Source of the DNA: Roseovarius atlanticus
Lineage (GTDB): Bacteria > Pseudomonadota > Alphaproteobacteria > Rhodobacterales > Rhodobacteraceae
Direction of reading: 5' to 3'
Length of the DNA stretch: 42,469 nucleotides
NCBI RefSeq assembly: GCF_001441615.1
Contig: NZ_LAXJ01000034.1
Location: 1 to 42,469, forward strand
Every line of letters starts with the position of its first letter. The first letter of the stretch is position 1. The notes under the pieces were generated by a model. The model was not told where the DNA came from, did no database searches, and was given only the letters and a program-made list of their open reading frames with translations. This document shows, piece after piece, positions 8,047-16,662 of the stretch. A program made the position numbers and the translations under genes.

Positions 8047-9429
8047 CTACGCGATCCGTATCCAGTTCATCATGCCCGACATCTGGTGCGCGGCCATGTG
8101 GCAATGAAACATCCAGTCGCCCGGATTCTCGGCGACAAAGGCGATCTCGCGCGTCTCGTCGGGATGGATCACCAGGGTGTCTCGCCACGGCCCCAGCTTC
8201 CAATCGGTGAACACTTCGCGGAAATGCTGTCCATGCAGGTGCATCGAATGGGGGAAAGCCGTCCGGTTCTCCATCGGCACGCGCACCGTCTCGCCCAATG
8301 CGGCCTCGACCAGCGGCTCTGCGTCCATCCCGGCCTGTCCGTTGAACGCCCAGAACTGCCCCGCCTCGTAAAGCGCCCTGGCCTCCGTCTTGCGGCCCTG
8401 CCACCGGACCTGATCCGGCAGACCTCGCATCGCGCCGCCTTCCAGGACCAGCGGCACCCGCCGCGCGCCACTTGGCTCGAGCACCGGCAAGTCATTGGGC
8501 GGCAAGGCTCGCGGGGTGGTCCGCAGCGCCTGCTCCGGGCCTTCGACCGACACCGATACGGTCGCATATGTCCCGTCCCGCTCCACCGATCCGATGATCG
8601 CCTCCTCGCCGCTCGCGGCGGTGACATCGACGATCAGGTCGACGCGCTGCGCCGGTCCGATCTCGACCTCATCGACCCGTTCCGGCGCCTCCAGCGGCAT
8701 CGCGTCGAGCGCCACGACCCACGCGGTCATCCCCTGAAACACCAGCCGGAACACCCGCGCCGTCGCCGCATTGACCAGCCGCAACCTCAAACGCGTGCCT
8801 CGCGCATATCTGCGCCGCAATTCGCCTTCCCCATTGACCGTGATGTAGTTGCCAAGACGCCCGGCATGAGACATGTCGTGCCGGTTGCCGAATTCGGGAT
8901 GCACCTGCGCGTCCTCGGTCAGCCGCCAGTCATCCAGCACCAGCACCTCGTCGCCATCCAAGTCGGGCGACTCCGCCTCGTCCACCACCAGCACCCCGGC
9001 CAACCCGCGAGAGATCTGCTCCAGCGAGTTGGCATGCGGATGATACCAGAACGTGCCCGCATCGCGCAGGGCAAAGCGATAGTCGAAGCTTTCCCCGGGC
9101 CGGACCGCCGCCTGCGTCATGCCGGGCACGCCGTCCATCGCATTGGGCAGGCGCAGCCCGTGCCAATGGATCGTCGTCGCCTGCTCCAGCCCGTTCACAA
9201 GCCGGGCCTCGAACATGTCGCCCTGCCTCCGGCGCAGCGTCGGGCCAGGTACATGCCCGTCATAGGCCCAGACCCGCGTTTCCGGGAAATCCTCCGGCGC
9301 CAACTGCACCTCGGCCGGGCCCGCTCTCAGGACATGGCCAGGCGCGTCGGCCCAGGCCAGGCCCGGCACCGCCTGTGCCCCGGCCAGCCCACCGGCCAGC
9401 GCTATGAAGTCCCGCCGTGTTGGATGCAT
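8047..9429 (-). CDS. Multicopper oxidase, Tat-exported
   Basis: 460-residue three-domain multicopper oxidase. All four copper-binding motifs are visible: TIHWHG, WYHPH, HSMHLHG and HCHMAAHQMSGM, the last giving the type 1 copper Cys, His and axial Met. The N-terminus has a twin-arginine signal (TRRDFIALAGG), so the folded, copper-loaded protein should be exported to the periplasm. The family couples one-electron oxidation of phenols, Cu(I) or other metals to reduction of O2 to water. ATG at 9429 has GAGGG five bases upstream and is preferred over 9450. The many M-rich inserts typical of CueO are absent, so the substrate is undetermined. The gene converges on the crotonase gene across array A. 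Confidence 0.92.
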   Translation of the reverse strand: MHPTRRDFIALAGGLAGAQAVPGLAWADAPGHVLRAGPAEVQLAPEDFPETRVWAYDGHVPGPTLRRRQGDMFEARLVNGLEQATTIHWHGLRLPNAMDGVPGMTQAAVRPGESFDYRFALRDAGTFWYHPHANSLEQISRGLAGVLVVDEAESPDLDGDEVLVLDDWRLTEDAQVHPEFGNRHDMSHAGRLGNYITVNGEGELRRRYARGTRLRLRLVNAATARVFRLVFQGMTAWVVALDAMPLEAPERVDEVEIGPAQRVDLIVDVTAASGEEAIIGSVERDGTYATVSVSVEGPEQALRTTPRALPPNDLPVLEPSGARRVPLVLEGGAMRGLPDQVRWQGRKTEARALYEAGQFWAFNGQAGMDAEPLVEAALGETVRVPMENRTAFPHSMHLHGQHFREVFTDWKLGPWRDTLVIHPDETREIAFVAENPGDWMFHCHMAAHQMSGMMNWIRIA

Positions 9430-9500
9430 TCTGCCCTCGCGTCTTGTCATGACCGCAAGAGTGGCGCATCTTGTCCCGGGGTCAAGTCACCCTGCCGCGA

Positions 9501-9794
9501 TCAGCGTTTGCGCCGCCGTCCCGGCGTCTTGGAATGAAACCCCGGCGGACGCTTGGCGATCCATCGGATGAACTTCTCCAGACGCGGATGCGCTCGCAAG
9601 GCCGCGACCGTCGCATAGTCCCGCGCCAGTTCCGCCTCGGTCAGCGTGGCATGGATCTCGTTGTGACAGATCTGGTGCAACAGAACGACCGGCCCGCCCT
9701 TGCCGCCCTTCAGCTTGGGCACAAGGTGGTGCAGGCTCTGACGTGCCTCGGGCGGAATAGGCCTGCCGCACAGAGGACATACCGGATCATCCAT
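9501..9794 (-). CDS. Small HNH endonuclease-like zinc protein
   Basis: 97-residue protein resembling stand-alone HNH nucleases. A zinc-ribbon-like CPLC (C6, C9) is followed by the HH pair at residues 22-23 in LHHLVPK, and then by LHQICHNEIH (H40, C43, H44, N45, H48), which supplies the remaining metal ligands of a beta-beta-alpha-metal fold. The C-terminus is basic (GRRRKR) and could contact nucleic acid. ATG at 9794 has AAGGG about seven bases upstream; the longer frame to 9920 has no support. The role in the cell is unknown. No phage, toxin or restriction gene is adjacent; the neighbours are the multicopper oxidase and, divergently, a flavoprotein. Confidence 0.75.
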   Translation of the reverse strand: MDDPVCPLCGRPIPPEARQSLHHLVPKLKGGKGGPVVLLHQICHNEIHATLTEAELARDYATVAALRAHPRLEKFIRWIAKRPPGFHSKTPGRRRKR

Positions 9795-9925
9795 CGGTTT
9801 CCCTTGATCTTTGCCGTCCGACAGGCAAGAGCATGGGCGCATCGCGGCAAATAACAAGGGAAAGTCATGGCTTGCGAACATCTGACCGCCGCCGCCGCCC
9901 GTGCCCAAGGGGCGCGGCAAGCCCC

Positions 9926-11098
9926 ATGAAGAACGCGCTCGTCATCGGCGCGGGGCCCGCAGGCCTGATGGCGGCTGACGCGCTGGCCTCGGCGGGGTGC
10001 CGCGTGACCGTGGCCGAAGCCAAACCTTCGCCTGCGCGCAAGTTTCTCATGGCCGGCAAATCGGGCCTCAACCTGACCAAGGCCGAGGATCTGGAAACCT
10101 GTCTGGCCGCCTATGCCGAGGCCGCACAACACCTGCGCCCGATGCTCGAGGCTTTCGGCCCCGACGAGGTCATCCATTGGGCAAAGGATCTCGGGCAACC
10201 CACCTTCACCGGCTCCACCGGACGCGTCTTTCCAACCGCAATGAAAGCGTCGCCGTTGCTGCGCGCCTGGCTGGCCCGGCTCGAAGGTCTGAACGTGACG
10301 CTTCATCGGCGTTGGCGCTGGACCGGTTGGGACGGCGACGCCGTGCTGTTCGACACGCCCCAGAGACCGCGCCGATGCAACCCGTCCGTCACCGTGCTGG
10401 CCTGCGGCGGGGCCAGTTGGGCCAGGCTGGGCTCCGACGGCGCATGGTCCGCGCACCTGCCGGACCAGACGGCCCCGTTCCTGCCGGCCAACATGGGCTT
10501 CACGGTGGCCTGGTCGGATCACATGCAACGCCATTTCGGCCAGCCGCTGAAGAACATCGCGCTTCATGCCGGGCCGCATGTCTCGCGCGGCGAGATCGTA
10601 CTGTCGGCCTCTGGGCTCGAAGGCGGCGGGCTCTACGCCCTCTCCCGCCCTCTGCGCGAGGGCGCGGCGCTCACGCTCGATTTGCGGCCCGATCTGCCCT
10701 GTGACGAAATCCGCGCCCGGCTGAACCGCCCCCGTGGCAAGACCAGTCTGTCGAACCACCTGCGCAAGATCCTGCGCCTCAGCCCCGCCGAACAGGCGCT
10801 GCTGCACGAGGTGGCCCGCCCCCTGCCCGCCGATCTTGCCCCGTTGATCAAGGCTCTGCCCATTCCGCTCGAAGCGCCCCGACCGCTTGACGAGGCCATT
10901 TCGACGGCAGGCGGCCTGCGCTTCGACGCCCTGACCGAAGATTTGATGCTGAAATCCCGCCCCGGCACGTTCGCCGCCGGCGAAATGCTCGACTGGGAGG
11001 CGCCCACGGGCGGCTATCTGCTGACCGCCTGTCTCGCGACGGGGCTTTGGGCCGGTCGCGCCGCCGCGTGCTTTGCCGGGCTTGCTCCCCGCCCCTGA
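9926..11098 (+). CDS. NAD(P)/FAD-dependent oxidoreductase, HI0933/BaiN-like (PP_4765-type flavoprotein)
   Basis: 390-residue flavoprotein. It starts directly with the FAD-binding dinucleotide fold (VIGAGPAGLMAA, residues 6-17) and has the HI0933-family features KFLMAGKSGLNLT, GSTGRVFPTAMKA and a C-terminal second FAD segment around GTFAAGEMLDWEAPTGGYLL. In my recollection this pattern fits the PP_4765 subgroup rather than BaiN itself. The reaction is unknown for this subgroup. ATG at 9926 begins the GxGxxG fold at the expected distance; its ribosome site is weak (GGCAAG close to the ATG). The open frame upstream to 9833 overlaps the divergent HNH promoter region and looks non-coding. Confidence 0.82.
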   Translation: MKNALVIGAGPAGLMAADALASAGCRVTVAEAKPSPARKFLMAGKSGLNLTKAEDLETCLAAYAEAAQHLRPMLEAFGPDEVIHWAKDLGQPTFTGSTGRVFPTAMKASPLLRAWLARLEGLNVTLHRRWRWTGWDGDAVLFDTPQRPRRCNPSVTVLACGGASWARLGSDGAWSAHLPDQTAPFLPANMGFTVAWSDHMQRHFGQPLKNIALHAGPHVSRGEIVLSASGLEGGGLYALSRPLREGAALTLDLRPDLPCDEIRARLNRPRGKTSLSNHLRKILRLSPAEQALLHEVARPLPADLAPLIKALPIPLEAPRPLDEAISTAGGLRFDALTEDLMLKSRPGTFAAGEMLDWEAPTGGYLLTACLATGLWAGRAAACFAGLAPRP

Positions 11099-11185
11099 CT
11101 CACCCTGACTCACAAGGGGGTCGCCGTACCCGAAACACGGCCACGAAACGCCGTTTGACGCGCCGCCGGACATCCTGACCGCCGC

Positions 11186-11209
11186 CCCGTAGGGTGGGTG
11201 AAACCCACG
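11186..11209. repeat. GTAGGGTGGGT hairpin repeat, copy 1
   Basis: Begins with CCCGTAGGGTGGGTGAA and ends in ACCCACG; GTGGGT and ACCCAC pair within the unit. Almost the same sequence occurs at 26187-26211, differing by one A. It lies in the 130-base gap between the convergent flavoprotein and GST genes. Confidence 0.75.
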
Positions 11210-11228
11210 ACCGGAACCGGCCGGTCCC

Positions 11229-11816
11229 TCACCCCATCTCCGCGACCTTCTGGAACGCCTCGCGCTTCTCCAGCCGCGCCCGATAGGCCTCCAGCGCCTC
11301 GCCCGGGCCGGGAAACTTCGCGATCTCCGCCCAGCGCAGGCAATGCACCAGCAAAATATCGGGCAGCGTCATCGTGTCCCCCATCAGGAACGGACCGTCC
11401 AGCGCCTCCGAGAGCCGCGCGATGCTGCCCTCGTACTCCCATTTCAGCGTTTCCTTGATCTCGGGCACGCGCTTGTCCTCGGGCAGCACGAAGGTATGCC
11501 GCGCCGCCATCCAAAGGCTGCAATCCACGTCATCGAGGATCTGGTGCGTCAGCGCATCCTGCCGCGCGCGTTCCAGCGTGCCCGCCGCATGGGTCAACCC
11601 GCCATGCCGGTCAGCCAGGTATGTCATGATGGCCACCGACTCGGTCACCACCCGGCCCTCCACCCGGAGCGCCGGGATCTTGCCCGACGGGTTCGCCGCC
11701 ACTGCCTCGGCGCTGCGCGGCCCCGCGGGCGTGTGGTCATAATCGACCCCCAGCTCCTCCAGCAGCCACAGCACCCGGAACGCCCGGCTGGCCTTCGATC
11801 CGATCACCTCGTACAT
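11229..11816 (-). CDS. Glutathione S-transferase family protein
   Basis: 195-residue cytosolic GST. The N-terminal thioredoxin-like domain (residues 1-75) includes the cis-proline and glutathione-binding block NPSGKIPALRVEG followed by VTESVAIMTYLADR, where the E-S pair contacts the gamma-glutamyl group. The C-terminal half is all helical. The active-site position near the N-terminus reads GSKASRAFR, consistent with a serine-type bacterial GST. ATG at 11816 has GGGAG seven bases upstream. It probably conjugates or reduces electrophilic compounds; the substrate is not predictable. Monocistronic by layout: the flavoprotein gene converges on it and the GFA gene diverges from it. Confidence 0.88.
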   Translation of the reverse strand: MYEVIGSKASRAFRVLWLLEELGVDYDHTPAGPRSAEAVAANPSGKIPALRVEGRVVTESVAIMTYLADRHGGLTHAAGTLERARQDALTHQILDDVDCSLWMAARHTFVLPEDKRVPEIKETLKWEYEGSIARLSEALDGPFLMGDTMTLPDILLVHCLRWAEIAKFPGPGEALEAYRARLEKREAFQKVAEMG

Positions 11817-11948
11817 CGCGTTTCTCCCAGATGTGTCGCCTCACGCTTGCCCGCCTTGAGGATCGGTGCAACGAAAATCCCGCCGCCTGCTGACATTTCC
11901 TGTCATATTGGCCGTCTAACCTGCGCCTGAACGGATCGGAGTTTTCCC

Positions 11949-12377
11949 ATGCACAAATCCGCAACCTGCCTCTGCGGCGCCGTGAAAATCGACATCGCGC
12001 ACGCTCCGGAAACGGTGGGCGCCTGCCATTGCGGCATGTGCCGCAAATGGTCCGGCGGCATCTACCTTGGCCTGCACGTCAAGGCCGCCGCCGCGACCAT
12101 TACAGGGGCCGACGCCATCACCGCCTACACCTCGTCCGACTGGGCCGAGCGCTGCTTCTGCGCCACCTGCGGCACCAACCTCTTCTACCGGGTCACCGCC
12201 CCCGGCCCGATGCAGGGCGACATGCATGTGGGCCTCGGGTTGCTGGACGATCCGACCGGCATCAGCCTGACCGAGGAAATCTTTATCGACCGTAAGCCCG
12301 ACGGCTACGCTTTGGTCGGAAACCACAAACGCATGACCGAGGCCGAAACGCTGGCCATGTTCGCGGACATCAGCTGA
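11949..12377 (+). CDS. GFA (CENP-V/glutathione-dependent formaldehyde-activating) family protein
   Basis: 142-residue zinc protein. The GFA fold is marked by the cysteine sets CLCG (C7, C9), CHCGMC (C26, C28, C31) and CFCATCGTN further on, which together bind two zinc ions. Gfa was first described as accelerating S-hydroxymethyl-glutathione formation, but most members have no proven reaction. GGAG lies seven bases before ATG 11949. It is divergent from the GST gene, so a link to glutathione chemistry is possible but inferred. It ends six bases from the stop of the convergent holA gene. Confidence 0.88.
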   Translation: MHKSATCLCGAVKIDIAHAPETVGACHCGMCRKWSGGIYLGLHVKAAAATITGADAITAYTSSDWAERCFCATCGTNLFYRVTAPGPMQGDMHVGLGLLDDPTGISLTEEIFIDRKPDGYALVGNHKRMTEAETLAMFADIS

Positions 12378-12383
12378 ACCGCG

Positions 12384-13409
12384 CTACCGCTGCGCCAGCG
12401 TCGCCAGACGGATCAGCGCGCGTTCCACCAGCGCCATGTCCGGCGCCGTCTGCCCCGCCGAGCGCAGGCGCAAATCGGTGTCGGTCAGCACGCCCAAGGC
12501 CTCTTCCAGCTTGGCCGCGCCCCAACTCGCCGCCTGCCGCTGCATCCGGTCGCGCCGTGGGCCAAAGACTGGCGGGCGCACGCGGGCTATGCCCTGCCCC
12601 GGCCCGCCCGGGTCGCTGGCCGCGGCATACAAAGCGCGGAAATGTCGGTTCGCGGCCATGCACAGGCCCACCGGCTGAACGCCCTGCGCCCGCAGCCGTT
12701 TCATCACCGGCCCGATCTCGCCCGGCTTGGCCTCCGCCACCAGATGCAGCACGTCGTCCAGATCGGCCTCGACCGAGACCGGCGCACAGGCGGCAATGTC
12801 CTCGGCGCTCAGGGGCGTGTCATCGCCGCGCTTGTACAGCGCCAGCTTGTCCATCGTCTGGCGGAAATCGCCGGGGTCCAGCGCGCGGGCCAGCGCGTTC
12901 AGATCCGCCATCGCCTCGCGCGGGATATCGCGCAGCCCCGCCTTCGACAGGATCGCCTCGATCTCGGCGCGCCCCGGCGGCTCGTCATAGATCGCCGCGG
13001 CATAGGCATTCTTGTGCCCCTCGAAGAGCTTGCGCAGCTTCGACGTGGCCTTCAGGCTGCCTGCGGTCACCACGACCTGCGCATCGCCAGGTTGCCAGTC
13101 CTCCAGCGCCGCCGTCACGACCGGCGCCACGGTCTCGTTGGCATCCTCGACAAAGGCCACGCGCGGGCCGGGAAAGAACCCCTGCGCCTTGATCGCATCC
13201 AGCAGCATCGCGGGATCCTTGCGCAACTCGCCCGCCTGGATGCGGGTCAGTCGCATTTCTTCCTCGCCCTGGGGCCCGATCAGCGCCGCGATTACCTCCT
13301 GCCGCTTCAGCGCCACGCGCATCGCATCGGTGCCATAGATCAGCAGGCCGGTCCTGTCGGGATCGGGCCGTGCGAAATAGGCGGGCGCGTCACGGGGCGA
13401 CAGCTTCAT
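12384..13409 (-). CDS. holA: DNA polymerase III subunit delta
   Basis: 341-residue clamp-loader subunit. The N-terminal part has the expected LIYGTDAMRV (degenerate P-loop position), then GDAQVVVTAG, and the C-terminal helical collar region around LCMAANRHFRALY and ARVRPPVFGPRRD. HolA opens the beta sliding clamp in the clamp-loader complex. Its ATG at 13409 overlaps the TGA of lptE (ATGA), so translation is coupled. The arrangement leuS-lptE-holA is the usual one in Rhodobacteraceae. The gene ends six bases from the convergent GFA gene. Confidence 0.92.
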   Translation of the reverse strand: MKLSPRDAPAYFARPDPDRTGLLIYGTDAMRVALKRQEVIAALIGPQGEEEMRLTRIQAGELRKDPAMLLDAIKAQGFFPGPRVAFVEDANETVAPVVTAALEDWQPGDAQVVVTAGSLKATSKLRKLFEGHKNAYAAAIYDEPPGRAEIEAILSKAGLRDIPREAMADLNALARALDPGDFRQTMDKLALYKRGDDTPLSAEDIAACAPVSVEADLDDVLHLVAEAKPGEIGPVMKRLRAQGVQPVGLCMAANRHFRALYAAASDPGGPGQGIARVRPPVFGPRRDRMQRQAASWGAAKLEEALGVLTDTDLRLRSAGQTAPDMALVERALIRLATLAQR

Positions 13410-13897
13410 GCCGGCAGCTTGCCGGCCTCGGCGGTCAGCCGGTTCAGGATCTGGTCGGCCAGGATCACCATCAGCCGCGCCTCGGCATCCCGCTCTGCCG
13501 CCTGCGTCGCCACGGTCGTGCCCGAGGCCGAGTAGGACGTAAAGCTGTCCGCCTGCCCGCTCAGCACAACCGCATTGCTCCGCAGGTCGCGCAGCGCGTA
13601 TTTCACGTTGCCCAGCAGGTTGTAGCGCGTCGTCACGTTGGTGCGCGAAATCGCGATCGGGTCTTCGCTCAGGCTGATCGAATAGCTCAGACCGTAAACC
13701 TGCCGCTCACCCCGGCCAAGCCGTTCCTCGATGTGCCGGGTCAGCAGGTAACCCGGCCGGCTGTCGGGCGCATCGACCAGCACGGCGTTCTGCAACCGCT
13801 CTGCCGATCCGCGCGGGCCATACGCGGGCGCGAACCCGCAGGCCGCCAGCCCGGCGGGCAGTCCCAGCAACACGAAACGACGGTTAAACGACGACAT
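13406..13897 (-). CDS. lptE: LPS assembly lipoprotein LptE
   Basis: 163-residue outer-membrane lipoprotein. The signal peptide ends in the lipobox LAAC with the lipidated cysteine at residue 20, followed by GFAPAYGPRG, typical for alphaproteobacterial LptE. LptE plugs the LptD barrel and helps insert lipopolysaccharide in the outer leaflet. The mature part has the short alpha-beta pattern of the family and a C-terminal helix (DQILNRLTAEAG). The start at 13897 lies 14 bases inside the 3' end of leuS, and the stop overlaps holA, so all three are translated from one message. Confidence 0.9.
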   Translation of the reverse strand: MSSFNRRFVLLGLPAGLAACGFAPAYGPRGSAERLQNAVLVDAPDSRPGYLLTRHIEERLGRGERQVYGLSYSISLSEDPIAISRTNVTTRYNLLGNVKYALRDLRSNAVVLSGQADSFTSYSASGTTVATQAAERDAEARLMVILADQILNRLTAEAGKLPA

Positions 13898-16463
13898 TCA
13901 CGATCCGCCCGGGGACGACGATGATCTTCTTGGGCTGGGCCCCATCCAGCGACCTGACCACAGCTTCGTGCGAGAGCGCGATTTTTTCAACCTCCGCCTT
14001 GTCCATGTCCTTGGGCACGCTGATCTCGGCCCGGCGCTTGCCGTTGACCTGAATGGGCAACGTCACGCTGTCATCGGTCAGCAGCGCCTCGTCGGCGACC
14101 GGCCAGGGCGCCTGCGCCACCAGTCCCTCGCCGCCCAGCACGGACCAAAGCTCTTCGGACAAGTGCGGCGTCATCGGCGACATCAGCTGTGCCAGGACCT
14201 TCGCCGCGGCCTTTTTTGCCTCGGCCCCGGCGCCCGATCTGGCCAGCGCGTTGGTAAAACCATAAAGCTTGGCAATCGCCGCGTTGAAGCCAAAGCTTTC
14301 CACTCCGCCCGTCACGTCATGGATCGCCCGGTGCATGTCTTTTGCCAGCGCCTCGTCCTCGGACGCATTGGCGGGGCTGGTATCTTCTGCAATCTCCGAC
14401 ACGATCCGGTAGACCCGCGCCAGGTGCTTGTAGGTCGCCTCGGCCCCGGCGGCGGTCCATTCCACGTCCCGCTCCGGCGGACTGTCCGACAGCACGAACC
14501 AGCGTGCGGTGTCGGCGCCGAAGGCCTCGATGATGTTCACCGGGTCGACGACGTTCTTCTTCGACTTCGACATCTTGGCCGAGGGGATGATCTGCACAGG
14601 CGTGCCATCCGCCAGCTTGCCGTCCGTCACGTCCTCGGGCAGGTGATAGACCGGGCGGCCCTTGTCGTCCTTCGTCTGGTAGATCTCGTGCGTCACCATC
14701 CCTTGGGTGAACAGCGCATCGAACGGCTCGATCGCCTTTTCCGGCAGGTGCCCGCAGATATGCATCGCCCGGGCAAAGAACCGGCTGTAGAGCAGGTGCA
14801 GAATCGCGTGCTCGATCCCGCCGATATACTGGTCCACGTTCATCCAGTATTCGGCATCTTCCATCCGGGTCGGCGTTTCGGCGTCAGGTGCGGTGAACCG
14901 CGCGAAATACCAGCTGCTGTCCACGAACGTGTCCATCGTGTCCGTCTCGCGCCGCGCATCCGCGCCGCAGCTCGGGCAGGCGCAATCGCGCCATGTCGGG
15001 TGCCGGTCCAGCGGGTTGCCGGGAATGGAAAAGTCGATCGGCGTGCCGCCCTCGTCATAGGGCAGCTCGACCGGCAGGTTCTCCTTTTTCTCCGGCACCA
15101 CGCCACAGGTCTCGCAATGCACCACGGGGATCGGGCAACCCCAGTAGCGTTGTCGCGATAATCCCCAGTCGCGCAGGCGGTACTTGGTCACACCCTGCCC
15201 CACGCCATTCGCCTCGCAAAAATCCACCGCCGCCTCGACGGCCTCGTCGCCGCTTTGCGCCTGTTGGCCGGCAAACCCGCGGATATAATTCACCGTCTCG
15301 GATTTCGGCGGCACATAGGCCGGCCCGCCTTCCTCTGGCGGAATGAACGTGCCTTCCTCGCCCGTCGCGGGGCCAAAGACAGTGGCGACGGGCAAGTCGT
15401 ACTTGCGCGCAAACTCAAGGTCGCGCTGGTCATGCGCCGGACAGCCGAAAATCGCGCCGGTGCCGTAATCCATCAGGATGAAATTGGCGACATAGACCGG
15501 CAATTCCCAGTCGTTGTCGAATGGGTGTCGGACCGTCAGCCCGGTGTCGAAACCCTTCTTCTCGGCCTTCTCCAGCGCCTCTTCCGTGGTCGCCCCCTTG
15601 CGGCACTCGGCATTGAAGGCCGCCAACTCGGCATTGTCCCGCTCCAGCCGTTTCGCCAGCGGATGATCCGGCGAAATCCCCACGAAACTCGCGCCTCGCA
15701 GTGTATCCGGCCGCGTGGTATAGACCTCGATCCGATCATGCCCGTCCGGTCCGTCCACCAGCGAAAAGGCGAATTGCAAGCCGCGGCTGCGCCCGATCCA
15801 GTTCTCCTGCATCAGCCGCACCTTCGCGGGCCAGTTCTCCAGCCCGTCCAGCGCCTCCAGCAAGTCTTCCGAAAATTCCGAAATCTTGAAGAACCACTGC
15901 GTCAGCTCACGCTTTTCCACCTCCACGCCCGAGCGCCAGCCCTTGCCGTCGATCACCTGCTCGTTGGCCAGCACGGTCATGTCCACCGGGTCCCAGTTCA
16001 CCACCGCGTTCTTGCGATAGACCAATCCCTTTTCCAGGAAATCCAGAAACAACGCCTGCTGCTGGCCATAATACTCAGGATCACAGGTCGCGAATTCCCG
16101 GCTCCAGTCGATGCTCAGGCCCAGGGGCTTCATCTGGCCGCGCATGTCGGCGATGTTGCCATAAGTCCAGTCCTTGGGATGTCCCCCGCTCGCCATCGCG
16201 GCGTTCTCGGCGGGCATCCCGAACGCGTCCCAACCCATCGGGTGCAGCACGCTGTGCCCCGTGGCCAGCCGGTACCGCGCGATCACGTCGCCCATCGTGT
16301 AGTTGCGCACATGCCCCATGTGGATGCGCCCCGACGGATAGGGAAACATCTCCAGCACGTAATATTTCGGCTTGTCCTGCGACCGCTCGGCCCGGAAAAT
16401 CCCGGCCTCGTTCCAGGCCACTTGCCATTTCGCTTCGATATCAGCAGCAGAATAACGCGACAT
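13884..16463 (-). CDS. leuS: Leucyl-tRNA synthetase
   Basis: 859-residue class I synthetase charging tRNA-Leu. The HIGH-type motif reads HMGH (residues 48-51) and KMSKS is at 630-634. The editing domain with the threonine-rich stretch TTRPDTL and the zinc segment containing CETC are present, and the C-terminal anticodon/tRNA-binding region ends in GRIVNVVV. Length matches the family. ATG at 16463 (MSRYSAADIEAKWQ) is the conventional start; the frame is open for another 51 codons, but that extension runs through palindrome array B and is not protein-like. Overlaps lptE by 14 bases. Confidence 0.97.
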   Translation of the reverse strand: MSRYSAADIEAKWQVAWNEAGIFRAERSQDKPKYYVLEMFPYPSGRIHMGHVRNYTMGDVIARYRLATGHSVLHPMGWDAFGMPAENAAMASGGHPKDWTYGNIADMRGQMKPLGLSIDWSREFATCDPEYYGQQQALFLDFLEKGLVYRKNAVVNWDPVDMTVLANEQVIDGKGWRSGVEVEKRELTQWFFKISEFSEDLLEALDGLENWPAKVRLMQENWIGRSRGLQFAFSLVDGPDGHDRIEVYTTRPDTLRGASFVGISPDHPLAKRLERDNAELAAFNAECRKGATTEEALEKAEKKGFDTGLTVRHPFDNDWELPVYVANFILMDYGTGAIFGCPAHDQRDLEFARKYDLPVATVFGPATGEEGTFIPPEEGGPAYVPPKSETVNYIRGFAGQQAQSGDEAVEAAVDFCEANGVGQGVTKYRLRDWGLSRQRYWGCPIPVVHCETCGVVPEKKENLPVELPYDEGGTPIDFSIPGNPLDRHPTWRDCACPSCGADARRETDTMDTFVDSSWYFARFTAPDAETPTRMEDAEYWMNVDQYIGGIEHAILHLLYSRFFARAMHICGHLPEKAIEPFDALFTQGMVTHEIYQTKDDKGRPVYHLPEDVTDGKLADGTPVQIIPSAKMSKSKKNVVDPVNIIEAFGADTARWFVLSDSPPERDVEWTAAGAEATYKHLARVYRIVSEIAEDTSPANASEDEALAKDMHRAIHDVTGGVESFGFNAAIAKLYGFTNALARSGAGAEAKKAAAKVLAQLMSPMTPHLSEELWSVLGGEGLVAQAPWPVADEALLTDDSVTLPIQVNGKRRAEISVPKDMDKAEVEKIALSHEAVVRSLDGAQPKKIIVVPGRIVNVVV

Positions 16464-16556
16464 GACCCGCTCGGCCCCTTGTTCCTCAATCTCCAAAGGG
16501 TGATAGGCCCCCACGCCCGCAGGGTCCAGTGCGCAGCGGTCAAAAATCGAGCGTCG

Positions 16557-16624
16557 CCGATTTCTTCGAAGAAATCGGGCCGGAAAATTCGAATTTTCCG
16601 ACGCGAAATTTTGCAAAATTTCGC
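16557..16624. repeat. Array of three 22-nt palindromes at 23-nt period (array B)
   Basis: Palindromes at 16557-16578 (half-site CCGATTTCTTC, perfect), 16580-16601 (CCGGAAAATTC, perfect except the outermost pair) and 16603-16624 (GCGAAATTTTG, perfect). The separators are single bases. Geometry is identical to array A (starts 23 nt apart, three units) but the half-sites differ. It lies between the divergent leuS and glycosyltransferase genes, 93 bases from leuS and 38 from the glycosyltransferase start, so it is in the 5' region of the latter. Confidence 0.9.
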
Positions 16625-16662
16625 CCCGCCGCTATAAGCCGGAAAAAAGCGCAGGCATTTCC

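Noticed and set aside
9501..9794. Treating the HNH protein as part of a defence or phage system
   Set aside because: No partner nuclease, methylase, toxin or phage gene is adjacent; it is a small isolated gene.
16464..16616. N-terminal extension of leuS by 51 codons
   Set aside because: The extension runs through palindrome array B, gives an unnatural sequence and is not part of LeuS; the standard start is at 16463.
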